Assembly: GCA_030068145.1 (NCBI GenBank)
Contig: JAPJBO010000158.1
Span: 53,818 to 117,817, forward strand
Direction: 5' to 3'
DNA: 64,000 nt
Origin: Diplonema papillatum
Taxonomy: Eukaryota > Euglenozoa > Diplonemea > Diplonemida > Diplonemidae
The number at the start of each line of letters is the position of its first letter. The stretch's first letter is position 1. This document shows positions 1 to 10,102 of this stretch, in pieces. The position numbers and the translations under genes are program-made. Under the pieces are notes generated by a model. It was not told where the DNA came from, did not search any database, and was given only the letters and a program-made list of their open reading frames with translations.

Positions 1-830
1 AAATCGAGCTCGGAACCGGGAATTCAACCCGAAACCGAACCAGTGCCCAATAGCCTCGGATAGGAAACCGAACTCGGAACCCAGATTACAGAAGACAGAT
101 GGGCCAGAACCGCGGAGGACGGTGGGCTAACAACCCAAAGGTGGTGACACAGTCGCGACAGACGGAATCTGCAGCTCACGCAAGAATGGCTGATTCCTTC
201 CTGATGTCATCAACTGTTGTTGTAGGAAGCGCGAACTGAACGCAAGGACCTTCCACAGCCTGCACCGCAACCGGTTGCACACACACCGGTGGACACAGCT
301 TCCTTCACTGCAGGCTTCACGACTGCGTTAGTGAAATCACACAGCGGCAGCCGTAAACTGCACACCCACCGTCCCGCAGGATTCACCTCCACAACACAGG
401 GTATCGCTATAGCTGTCCGACACCGAGTGCCTGGAGTGGAGAGGCTGGACAATGGAGCAGCAGCTGCAGCCGAAGGAACAGGGACTACTGACTCAGTGGA
501 GTGTAGGCGCCGCTGTCACGCGGCTGTCAGCCACAGTCACAGTGACAGTCACAGTAAGACACAGCCTCAACAAGGATGCCGTGGAGAATGACCGTGGTCA
601 CTGGTATGTCAGGCCAAGAAACGGATCATGAGTCGGATGAGATCATGTCTCGCCTGACTCTCGGCTGTAGCATCTGAGTACTGTCACCGATTAGCTCCGG
701 AAATGTTCCTCAAAGAGCCATTTGATGAAGGTCATCCGGAGACGTTGTTATTCGGATTCTCAAGCGAACTTTCACCACCAACATCCAGTCTTGAAAGGAA
801 GCAAAAGGAACGGGGAAGAGTACCGGCGTA
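1..830. other. Gene-free upstream region
   Basis: No exon can be supported here. The 5' exons expected for the proteasome gene that follows are not recognisable in this stretch. It carries one copy of a dispersed motif (GCGAACTTTCAC, about 767-778) that recurs through the window. The frame used by the first recognised exon has a stop at 792-794. Confidence 0.4.
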
Positions 831-3800
831 ATGTCGAGCGACCAAGCACCGACGCCGGACATGCTGCCTTCGGACGACAACCTGTCGACTGAATCGCGAA
901 AGCCCATGCTTGCGCAGCTGCGGACGTGCACACTGAAGCACGACGAGCTTGGGCAGGAGATTCTGGTATGCACGATCCATAGAAGGGGCCACGTTAGAAG
1001 CAATGGATGATATCTAAACCTGTCAATGAGCACGCTTGGTGGACAATTCGGGTGCCAGCACCCGCGGTAATTCCAGCACCAGTATCGTATATTAATGCTG
1101 CTTCTGTTAAAAAGCCCGTAGTTGAATCCAGAGCTCAGGTTGCAAGGTAGCCCAGTTTGCGGGCATCAGCGTACTGCTGGTATTCAGAAGGCTGGGGCAC
1201 CCCACTCGCATCAAGACCTGTGCTCTAGAACATTCGATACAAGTCGCGATCGGATCGGGACCCTAACCTGCTGCGCAGCCGGTCGGGGGATTCCCACTTT
1301 CTCGCCCGCCCGCCCCTTGTCAGTTTTAACCCACCACCGCAGTTGAACATGCTTCTCCGAAACCTGTTGCACCACAATCTCATTGACCAAGCCGACAAAC
1401 TGATTTGCAACACCGAGCTGCACGAGCCCTACAGATCGACGAATCAGGTATGCACATGAATAAAGCCGGAGATGGGAGTAAGCCGGTCCATCCCCTCCTG
1501 ATAGACTGAGATAGACAGAAGAATGCAGCTCCAGGCAATTCTATGCAGCTCCAGGGGATAGGGATGCACCTGATTGACCGTGGTGGACCTCGATTCGCAA
1601 CAACGAGCAGCGGCAGGCAATTCGATGCAGTTCCAGGAGATAGGGATGGACCGGCTTAGATGAGAGTTAGATGGGAAGCGGACTGAACGCCAGACTGGAA
1701 GTCTTACTGAAACAGTTTTGAAAAGTTCGATGGAAAGTCGGACTGGACGCTACACTGCAAGTAACGTTCTTGATTATTGAAGAGTTTGTTATCGAATTTC
1801 GGAGAAGTTCGTAAGATTGAAAGTCAGGCTGAACGCTATACGGCAATAGGATTGAGAGAAAATTGCAGCCAGACAATGGGAATCGCAGAATCATGATGTT
1901 CCATCAGGCCGTCAAAGTTTTGATGTTATCCCAGCACGATCGCGAGTCGCTGGAATCGTGAGACTCTGGGTGCCTGCAATCGCAAGAGCAACAACCAACC
2001 ACAGGCCGCTCGATTCTGCTTCTACAAGGGGTACGTGAAGGCAGTGCAGCTGGACTACACCGAGGCCAACAATCTCCTGCAACAAGCTTTGAGGAAAGCG
2101 CCCGAAAAGGCGATGGGCTTCCGCACGATCGCAACGAAGCTGTGGCTCATCGTCCAGCTGCTGATGGGCGAGATCCCGGCCCGATCCGAGTTCTTGGCCA
2201 AGGTGCGCTCCTCTCTTCGATAAGTCCCGGGCCACACTCAGAGTTCGGCGGCTTAAGTCTTTCTCTTGACCAGCCGAATACTTTGGCTAAGTGAAAAAAA
2301 GAAGGCGCACCTCGGACGTTTCTCCCTCAAAATCGACACAAAACGGGTCCCACTTACCCTACCTGCTCCCTCCCAGCTGGGCTTAGCTCGGTAGATGAGA
2401 GGAGATGCCCCACCAACCCTGCTGAACCCAATCCAAGTTGTGTGTACATCTCACAAGCCTGATTTTCGATTACTATTTTTTAGCCACACGAGGAGGTCCT
2501 CTGAACATGATCAAGTGCCGCCTGAAACCACGACCAGGATTTGAGTGGAGGGTAGCGCAGTCATCGGTGAGAAGGAGTTTCCCCTCCGACCGCTTCCACG
2601 CATCATGCCCTGTCTGAGCCTGAACTCTGCATGAGTAGGAAAGGATTCGATCGTGGATCCTGCAGGGCTTTGCAGCATTGCGCCGTACCGTTTCTCGCAT
2701 CAGCTTCCCAACTCGGGGAGCTGAATTGTTTCGTTCAGACGAATGCAGACAACAAACCGTTTTCCACAGGGCTTGAAGAATGCACTCGCGCCGTACCTGC
2801 TCCTCACATCGGCAGCCCGTTTCGGGCAGCTGAATCGTTTCACGAAGGTTGTCCAGAAGAATGCAGACCTGTTTCACGACGACCGCACGTACATGCTGAT
2901 TCAGCGCATCCGCCACAACGTCATCAAGGTATGCCGCTCTCTCGTTGTTATGTTTTGCCCCTGCGCTTCGGACTCAGAGCTTTCACATATGAGAAGTTAC
3001 TGGTGTGCGAGGCCACTGCCAGCTGGCGGTAGATATCGTCCGAGACAAACAAACAGTTCAAGGATTAACGTACATTCTGCAGGGTGGGATAGCTCGGGAA
3101 ACTGCTAATAACGCGTTCTAGAAGGTGGGATTGTTCAGCAAATCGCAAATAAAGCGTTCCGTGGGTGGGATAACTCAGGAGGGCGTTCTGCAGGGTGGAT
3201 AGCTCAGGAAATTGCAAATACCGCCCCCCCGCGCCCCGACACACTCTTTCAACTTTCCACCCCGCAGACTGGTCTTCGCCGCATCTCGCTGTCGTACTCG
3301 CGCATTTCGTTCACCGACATCTGCCAGAAGCTGAATCTGGACAACCCGGAGGACACGGAATACATCGCGGCGAAGGCCATCAGCGACCGCGTCATCGACG
3401 CGCAAATCGACCACAAGACCGGCGTGATTTCGTCCAAGGAAGTGGGCGACATCTACAGCACCAGCGAGCCCGTCGCCGCCTTCCACAAGAGAATTGCGTT
3501 CTGCCTGCGCGTCCACAACGATGCGGTGCAGGCCATGAGGTGTGGGTTCCCCCGTTCTGCACAAAAAAGAAAAGGCGTCGTTGAGCACGTGTATAAAAAA
3601 AAAAAAAAAAAAAAGACGTTAACCCAAACAACTTCCGCCGGTAGAGAAATCTTGTCTAAAGGAATCAACTGCCTTCGGGTAGGCTAGTCTGACACTAGTT
3701 GTCGTCGGGAAAAAAAAAAAAAAAAAAAATGGAAATCAAAGGTCCACAAGGAAAACAAAGCAAGCAAAGAAACAAAGTCGCCAGACATCAGAACGACGTA

Positions 3801-4565
3801 TATATCGTCGACCGCACAAAAAAAACGGATGTGGCGCTGCCTTTGTTTGCGCGCACTTCCTTCAAACCTGTTTTGGTCATCTAACGGGAAAGTGCTGTTA
3901 GACACAGCAAGACAGGGACGTCCTCGTGTAGATGTTTTCAGTTCTACCAAACTTGCGGGTTGCCCTTCGATGTATTGCGCAGGCTAAAATAGACGTAGAC
4001 AGCGTGTTTTGGTGGTTGATTACCTGAAAATGACACATACAAATTGAAGCGCCTGTCTTTTTTTGTTTTAGCCACATGTGTCAGAAAACTGAACCGCCCA
4101 AGTAGGACCTTTCTGATCATGATAATTTGCAAATTTTCCACCTGAAACCAGGCTAGAGGGGGAGAACCAATACCAACTACAAATTGGGTCTTTTTTGTTG
4201 AACGCTTCCGCCCGCCACTAAACACAGAGTCCCACCTGCACATTTACCTCCTTTGACATTTTGCAACTGGCAGCCTCCTCGAGTATTTCCTACAAAGCAG
4301 GTGCTTATTACCGTACACCGCGAGAGTAGGAGCAAGTAGAAAGGGAAACTAGAGTTTTCGTTGACCGCACTACCCAGTAGTCTACCCTCCTTCGAAGCAA
4401 GCACAAGGCATCCCCTCGAACATTTTGCTATCTTTTTCACCCGACCCACATCCCTCCTCGCGCCCTCATCTTGCCGTAGCAAAACACGAATCCTCACCCC
4501 GCAGATACCCGTACTTCGAACACCAGGAAGAAGATCCAGAGGCCAAGAAGAAGCGTGAAATGGAG
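831..4565 (+). CDS. 26S proteasome non-ATPase lid subunit Rpn3/PSMD3, C-terminal half, six exons
   Basis: Rpn3 is a PCI-domain scaffold of the 19S lid in nucleus and cytosol. Exons by frame and splice sites: 831-965, 1343-1447, 1987-2202, 2770-2928, 3268-3539 and 4505-4565. The joined reading follows human PSMD3 in order: [115 protein letters not shown], ending in an acidic/basic tail ([20 protein letters not shown]). The first four junctions are phase 0 and the last splits an Arg codon. An ATG at 831 is in frame, but about 250 N-terminal residues of the family are absent, so the gene may start outside the window or be truncated. Reading on past 4565 gives an open but unrelated tail to a stop at 4754. 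A last exon for the acidic C-terminus was not found. Identity is secure; completeness is not. Confidence 0.87.
1051..1129 (+). pseudogene. Diverged fragment of small-subunit rRNA (530-loop region)
   Basis: About 79 bases match the universal 18S block that begins GGTGCCAGCAGCCGCGGTAA and ends near TTAAAAAGCTCGTAGTTG, with roughly ten differences, including a change inside the normally invariant GCAGCCGCGG core. It lies inside the intron between the first two recognised Rpn3 exons, and no other rRNA is seen nearby. It is therefore a stray nuclear copy, not a working rRNA gene. Confidence 0.8.
1482..1658 (-). mobile_element. MITE family N copy (TIR TAAGCCGGTCCATCCC) in an Rpn3 intron
   Basis: The ends TAAGCCGGTCCATCCC and GGGATGGACCGGCTTA are exact inverted repeats about 177 bp apart. 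The interior (GCAGCTCCAGG, CAATTCTATGCAGCTCC) matches, inverted, the copies near 21.5 and 22.5 kb. It has no coding capacity and sits in the intron between the second and third recognised Rpn3 exons. Confidence 0.7.
3618..3712 (+). repeat. Dispersed repeat family J
   Basis: The segment with AACTTCCGCCGGTAGAGAAA and GGCTAGTCTGACACTAGTTG recurs at 29600-29702 and, as its 3' part only, at 36199-36240 and 38259-38302. The 3' end is followed by an A-rich run in three copies. It lies in the Rpn3 intron before the last recognised exon. Confidence 0.6.
3838..3895 (+). repeat. Dispersed repeat family P
   Basis: CGCACTTCCTTCAAACCTGT followed by a CATCTAACGGGA block matches 21289-21338 closely. Weaker relatives (TTGTTTGTRCGTA...ACCTGTTT) occur near 51305-51365 and 52315-52385. 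No inverted ends were recognised. Confidence 0.5.
4149..4425 (+). mobile_element. MITE family C copy, probably rearranged
   Basis: The core with GGCTAGAGGGGGAGAA, GGGTCTTTTTTGTTGAACGC and the terminal GCAGCCTCCTCGAGTATTTC matches 38829-39044 and part of 22157-22290. A second end-like block (CCTTCGAAGCAAGCACAAGG) follows at about 4390 in inverted orientation relative to the 38.8-kb copy. The element lies inside the Rpn3 intron. Confidence 0.55.
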
Positions 4566-4850
4566 GTCCGCTTTTCGTCTTTCTTCGCTGTTTACAACAC
4601 CAGCATCAGGGCAAGATCAAAATACCGGGGGGCTCATGGACAGGAGCCTGGACACGGTCACAAGCGACGGGAAGGTGGTGGTTCCTATCGAATGACAACC
4701 AACCGCCTGGCTCTTGGGTGGCTTGGTGACTGTGCAGCAGCATTCCCGATGTGATGATGGCTTTTCTCCGGAGGGATCCGGCCGGTAGGTATTCCCCCGC
4801 GAGCAAAAGTCGTTATTGCCACCGTCCGCTCTGCCCATCATCATACCGCC

Positions 4851-6702
4851 ATACCGTATGCGGGTTTAATATGAAACGTGTTTAGTACGAAACGGTTTTA
4901 ATACGAAACGTGTTAATCAAGAAACACCCCGGATCTGAAGCTATGAAACATTAACACGTTTCGTATTAAAAACTGCACTTCCATAGGGGTTTTGAGGGGT
5001 TTTGTACTTAGAGTAAACTGGGGCTCGACACTAAAAAAAGGACGCAGGAAATTTGACAGAAAATCTGAACCTGTCAAAAAAGAAATAGGCACCAATTTCT
5101 TCGCCCGCGTCAGCCCTTCACCCCAGCGAAGCAGATTCGACAATCCGGGCGAGTTTCGTGGTGACCGGGTTGAGTGACGCAAATTTACTGGAAGAGAAAG
5201 TTTCCGATCCAACAGGAGAGGAGGCCGACCAAGGTCTTCGTTGAAGACAGCCCCCAGGCAGTGTTGGCGGTGGCTCTTGGGAGCTGGTTCTTCTGGCTCT
5301 TTGGGAGCCAGCGGGAGCTGGGGTTCTGGTGAAAATTTTGCTCGTGCGTGCAGCAGACCTTTTTTGACGATTTTTAGCTCGCGATAAGCTCCGATGAAGA
5401 GAACCGTGAAGAATAGACCCGGGACCAAGAAGTATGCGTGGTTCGCGGGTCTTTACGAGATGCAGGGCACCGGACATGGAAACCACCAGGGTTTTGACGG
5501 GAAGGACGGGAATCGATCCCCTGGGTGGTGCCGTTTTTTTCGCTGTCCACGGAACAGACCTTTTTCGACGAATTTACGCTCGCGATCAGCTCCGATGAAG
5601 AGATCCGTGAAAATTAGACCCGGGGATCACAAAACATGTGCGTGGTTTGTGGGTCTTTGGAAGAGACAGGGCCCCGGCGCGGAAACCACCGGTGTGCATC
5701 GAGAAGGACGGGAATCAATCCCCCGAGTGGTGACATATTTTTGCTGGTCCACGTAGCAGACCTTTTTCGGCGATTTTTTGCGTGATCAGCTCCGATGAAG
5801 AGATCCGCAAAAAGTAGACCCGGATATCCAAAAAAAATGTGCAAAGGGTTTCTCGCATTTTGGGGGAATTTTGAGATGGCTTTTTATTGTGCCCTGCTGG
5901 CTCCCGCTGGCTCTTTCCAGCTCCCGAGCTGGCTCCAGCTCCGAGAGCCACCGCCAACACTGCCCCAGGCCACCGGTTGCGGGGACAACGTTCTCGCCGA
6001 ACTCCATCGCAACTTCAACGAATGTCTCGTACTGAGTGAATGCGCAGTTGCATCAACGTTCTGACTTCGCTGATTTTGACCAAGAGCTTGAAGAACTGGC
6101 AAACGATGAATGCGTTGCTGTGGAGGTGGATGCGGTTCATGCTAGTCTTGGGGCTGGCGAGCACGAGAAGAAGCTGTATGGTAATCACCTGGAGAGGCTT
6201 TACTCCTTCTTTAAAAAAGGGCAACTCCGCCTTTGCTTGCTGCCCTTCCATACGACCGGCTTACCCTGCCGTCACTGACGCGTGCCCGCCTAATGAACAC
6301 CTTCGTGAACACTAGCGTGTCAGGAACTCGTGGTTGGCACTGGATGCTTGTAACAACTGACCGGTCGCTCCGAAGATGCGTTGTATCTTGCTCGCTTTCT
6401 GACTTTTGTGGAAGCAAGATAGTCAGTCACCTTGCAACGGTCTTTTCCGCCGACACCGACTCTTGGTTCATGGAAACGGACGCTCGAGGATGTCAACAAG
6501 ACGATTGGAGCTGATACGTTTTTCCAGCTCAAAGGCTCGAACAAAAATGGGGGATCATCATAGGGTTTCAACAGTTTTCAAATTTCACTAAGTACGTCAG
6601 ACCCCATGTTTTTTGTACGAAACGTGTTAATTAAGAAACACTTTGGCCAAAAAAGTAGCTAAGAAACATTTACACGTTTCGTATTAAACCCGCATACGGT
6701 AT
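4851..6702. mobile_element. Fold-back element with 30-bp terminal inverted repeats
   Basis: The left end ATACCGTATGCGGGTTTAAT and its inverted copy at 6673-6702 match at about 29 of 30 positions. Subterminal blocks of TACGAAACGTGTTAA occur at both ends, some inverted. A second, inner inverted pair rich in GGAGCTGG/CCAGCTCC lies at about 5258-5330 and 5888-5966. Between these sit three tandem units of about 185-220 bp. TA on each flank would fit a TA target duplication, as in Tc1/mariner-like elements, but no transposase is recognised. Open frames at 5394-5756 and 6036-6278 (80 codons) have no recognised homology. Confidence 0.75.
5349..5850 (+). repeat. Three tandem units inside the fold-back element
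   Basis: Units start near 5349, 5533 and 5754. Each begins with AGACCTTTTT, then GATCAGCTCCGATGAAGAG (or a near variant) and a TAGACCCGG block. The third is cut short. The units are clearly diverged from each other, so the array is older than the oxidase exon array downstream. Confidence 0.75.
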
Positions 6703-6724
6703 TTCCTTTTTTCGAGGCATGAAA

Positions 6725-6906
6725 CGACGCATACAACAAAAGAAGTTGTCGACAACGAAACCGAAACGTGCAAGAATTAAACAAAACTCTGCGTTTCTCT
6801 CGAAGAATACCGGAGACCCTAGAACACCGAACGTTTAAACCACAACAAACGCTAAGACTTAATGCCGGCATCAATCCTACACGAGAGGCATGACTCTCTG
6901 CCCAAG
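6725..6906 (+). repeat. Dispersed repeat pieces (families M and G-like)
   Basis: AGTTGTCGACAAC plus an ACAAAACTCTGCGTTTCT block at 6738-6800 matches 17500-17552. A GGAGACCCTAGAACACCGAA block at about 6811 matches 28882-28915. A weak family G block (GGCATCAATCC...GAGAGGCA) follows at 6862. Confidence 0.45.
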
Positions 6907-7025
6907 ACACTGAGCCGTTATTCCCCGCTTGGCCCCCGAGCGGGTCGGAATCAAAAAGAAACACAAACATTCCCGGACATGGCCAGCCATACCTCACAAT
7001 GAAAGCGTGCACCAAATATACAACC

Positions 7026-7097
7026 CGTGACCTTACAGCCCTTTCTTGCTCTGAGAGAACCCCCGTAATTTCAAGCGAACTTTAACTCTAAAACCAC
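7026..7097 (+). repeat. Dispersed repeat family E
   Basis: CCCTTTCTTGCTCT followed by AATTTCAAGCGAACTTTAAC matches 59440-59517. Other copies are at 29955-30020, 55283-55331 and 43905-43931. The family ends in the GCGAACTTTCACTCTAA-type motif that also precedes the splice acceptors of the oxidase A exon array. Confidence 0.6.
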
Positions 7098-9150
7098 AAC
7101 AAGCAGGAAGAAGAAGAGCTCAGCACCGCTCTGGACGACTGCTACTGAGCGGGGTGTCTGTTGTGACGCAGGCCAGTTCGTTTACCTGCCCTCGGATGCC
7201 CCCTCCTTTCGCCCGGTGTCCCGCAGCTTGCGCAGGCAAGGAACGGCCGTAGTAGAGGCCTCGGGTTTGTCCACGCGATTCCGGCCAGCGAAACCTAGCC
7301 TTGTCTGTAGTAGATGCTGTCGTTGTGTCGTCGGGTTGCCTAGCACGGGTGCGAGCACCGCTGGCTTGCACGCCGGCTGTTTTGTCGCGAAGCTCGTCCG
7401 TGTCTTTTGGCAACGCTCTCTTCCCGCGGTGAGGACTTTCAACGGATTGCTCGGACACGGTTGCAGGGGGCTTTCTCCCCGTGGTGGATTTGCCTGTGGT
7501 CCTGGCTGTGACGAGCCGCGAACAGCCGCCGCTGGCAAACCAGGCTCACACCGCCGTCCTGCTCGCAGACACTCAAGCGGACACAAGACAAAAGTCGTCG
7601 AGCGCGACCCTGGGGACCCCCGCCCTGGAGGGAGAGGAGTCCGATGTCCGACCAGCGATGCGGAGTTGCGCGAAAAGCCAGGAACAAGCACACACCTGAC
7701 ACCGTCCTTTTGTGGATTAGACAGTCGGTTGCGCAAGGGCGATCGTGTGCCGGGACTCGCTGTGGGAGGCTGGTCAAACGGGGGAAACCATCATCACCGA
7801 ATGGGTCGGATGGAGGCGTTGACGACTGTGCGGTCGATGGCAGCAGTTTCAAGTGAGCACCTGCCCGGGAGCGGTGGCTGCCAGGCTGCAGAAGGGGAAG
7901 GACGGGCTGCACGAGCGGCGCCCGGACTTTTCTGCGCCCGTACATTCTGTCCTTCAGACTGCAGCACGTGTCTCAGCCTTCAACCGGGCGCGCGCCCACA
8001 GAAACTCGGCGTAGCAAAGCAAGCGTCCTGCCGGAAGCGGTGATTGGGAACGGATCCCCTCTCAGAGCATTGAGTTCTTTAAAGTGCAAGTGCCATCAAG
8101 GCAGGCGAGCACTGTTCACGGGCTAGTGTTACTTTATGACGTCGTCCGTCGGGAGTCCCTCTCAGAGCAGGAAGCACAGGACGACCGCTGCAAAACGGCG
8201 TTGTCCGCGAAAGCACTGCCGAACTTACCGGGCGCGCGTCTGGAAGGCCACCGCCACAGGCAGCGGCGTCTGTCTGTGTCATCGCCGGGTTTACGCCGGT
8301 TTGGCCTGTCGGGCAATTCGTTGCCGGTTCACGGATCGAGGTGTGTGCCGGCTCAACGGGCACGTCTCGGGATCCTTGTGCCATGCTTTCACACCGAGGA
8401 CCGGTACTAGATATCGTGTTTTCGAGCAAGCGGACCCTCATGCTGTACGCGAGACTTCTGTTCCCGCAGGACCCGTGTGTAAAATAGTCAAACAGAAAAT
8501 GCCCCTCGTGTGCAGCTGGCCCCACTGAACTAAGATTTCCCCCCCGCCTGCCTAAACTTGAAGCCAAGATTTTTCAGCCACTGCCCACACACGGTGTGCC
8601 ACGTACAGGACAGGCTCAACTCAACGCAGGCCACAGCGCAGAGAGCAGTGCCGTACAAGTAGTCGGAGGGGGGGCGGGGGGCGAGTTCTGCCCGGACGAC
8701 TGCGCTCCCCACAGTAAGTGGTTGTGACGTGCATCTGGGAGGATGTGTGCAATCGACAGACCCACAGTCCCAGGACCGTTTGGCTGGTGCACGGCCTCAG
8801 CAGTACTCACGAACGGTCCGGCCTTACCCGCTTGTGCTCACGACCCACCACGAGTGGCTGCGTTTGTTCGATTCGTGCAGTCGCGTACCACCGGTCAGAG
8901 GTCCTACTACGCTGCTCAACCACTTAAACATGCTTTGTCGGCTTTGTTCTTTTTCTCTCTCTTTTTATACTAAAAAAACGGAGCGCCCACGGTCTGCTTT
9001 TTGTTAGTTTTCTTTCCCCTTTCGTGTCGCGTTGCCTTTCTCGTCCCGCTCGCTAGCTCGTAACGGTGTGTCCCCCCCACCGAAACTTTTTTTTTTTTTT
9101 TTTGTGTGTCTTAAACAGCTCGCTTTGAACGAGAGAAAACTATCCCCTCT
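7098..9150. other. Gene-free GC-rich spacer
   Basis: Long frames are open on both strands here (the longest 275 codons at 7216-8043), but none shows a domain, a sensible start or codon use like the oxidase genes, and they overlap in most frames. Open frames from high GC are the simpler reading. The stretch includes a repeat family A copy and an ACTAAGATTTCCCCCCC block at about 8529 like the ends of family G. Confidence 0.5.
7441..7580 (+). repeat. Dispersed repeat family A, diverged copy
   Basis: GATTGCTCGGACACGGTTGC, TCCTGGCTGTGACGAGC and a block with CTCACACCGCCGTCCTG match the copies at 29195-29480, 30343-30670 and 36008-36198. This copy has the most changes. Confidence 0.55.
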
Positions 9151-9182
9151 ACCGCGTTTATGTTCTACATCGACGGCGTGAC

Positions 9183-9618
9183 CGTCGACTGCGACGGGCA
9201 GATGCCCCGCAGCCAGGAAAGTTTGATCCGCACCGGTGTGGGTTGATAAAACGCCCGCAAAACGTGTCGCCAAACCGCCGGGATCCTAAAAGGACTCTAA
9301 ACGGACTCTAAAAGGACCCTAAAGGGACCCTAAAAGGACCCTAAAAGGACCCTAAGAAGGACCCTAAAAGGACCCTAAAAGACCCCTGTTTTGCCGGAAA
9401 AAGGGGGGCCCCCAGCAACCCAAAACTCGAAACCTACCCCTCAGGTGGTCATAAAATGCTCGGGAAATCCAAAATGAATGGTCGGTAAAGGGGTCGTCCA
9501 TCGCCCGCGGCTCCGGCGACGTCAGCAAAGCGCTCGCGTACGTGAAGGCCGCGAACGTCGAGCCGCCGCGTGAAAAGCGGCGGCCGCAGCCAGGCCTGCC
9601 TCCGCACCGTCAAGGACG
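9183..9618 (+). pseudogene. Fragments of oxidase exon 1 upstream of gene A
   Basis: Two pieces match exon 1 of oxidase gene A. At 9183-9213, CGTCGACTGCGACGGGCAGA and following bases equal positions near 10330. At 9495-9618, the block from CATCGCCCGCGGCTCC to GTCAAGGACGGG equals positions near 10368-10487 with a small internal change. They are in the same order and strand as in the gene but separated by a minisatellite and carry no usable frame. A partial upstream duplication that decayed is the likely origin. Confidence 0.8.
9284..9390 (+). repeat. AAAAGGACCCT minisatellite
   Basis: About nine units of 10-12 bp with the core AGGACCCTAAA. Each unit holds CCCTAAA, the complement of the plant/algal telomere heptamer, but spacing is not telomeric. 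The array splits the two oxidase fragments. Confidence 0.8.
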
Positions 9619-9654
9619 GGCCAAAAAAGGCGCACGGGGCGAGAAGCGAGCGAA

Positions 9655-9762
9655 GCGCGCCGCAACGCACGCAACATGGTAGATGGTAGCGCCGCAACGC
9701 ACGCAACATGGAAACGCGCGCCGCAACGCACGCAACATGGTAGTTGGTAGCGACGCGCACAG
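9655..9762 (+). repeat. CGCAACGCACGCAACATGG minisatellite
   Basis: Three units contain GCCGCAACGCACGCAACATG, two followed by a TAGATGGTAG/TAGTTGGTAG block. It directly follows the decayed oxidase fragment. Confidence 0.75.
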
Positions 9763-10102
9763 CGTATCGTCGCAGATTGTTGCTTCTCGTTGCGTTTGCT
9801 GGGCTTTGCATGCACATGGGTACCACACTTATAATTATGTTGCTGCGCATCAAGTTCAAACTACTACCATATAGGTCATGCCGTTTGACCGCCACCATCC
9901 CAGCAACTTCCTGTTCTCTTCGCCGAAGCAAACCAACAAACTGCAGGCTTAAAATACCGCGCCGCCTCAAGCGAACAGAGCGGTCCACAGCACTTTCTGA
10001 GAGAAAACTAGAGAAACTTAAATTTAGCCGCGACCAAACAGCCGCATCCTGTGGCGAGAGAACGAGAGAGAGAAAAGAGAGACACCCAGAAAGACACGAG
10101 CA

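Noticed and set aside
4566-4754. Read-through tail as the true C-terminus of Rpn3
   Set aside because: The residues after the GTCCGC donor-like site bear no likeness to the short acidic end of the family. They are better read as intron or 3' sequence.
7216-8043. 275-codon + strand frame in the GC-rich spacer
   Set aside because: It overlaps a dispersed repeat and other open frames, shows no domain and has Arg/Ser/Pro-rich random-like composition.
9284-9390. Chromosome end
   Set aside because: Units are not exact telomere heptamers and the array lies between gene fragments.
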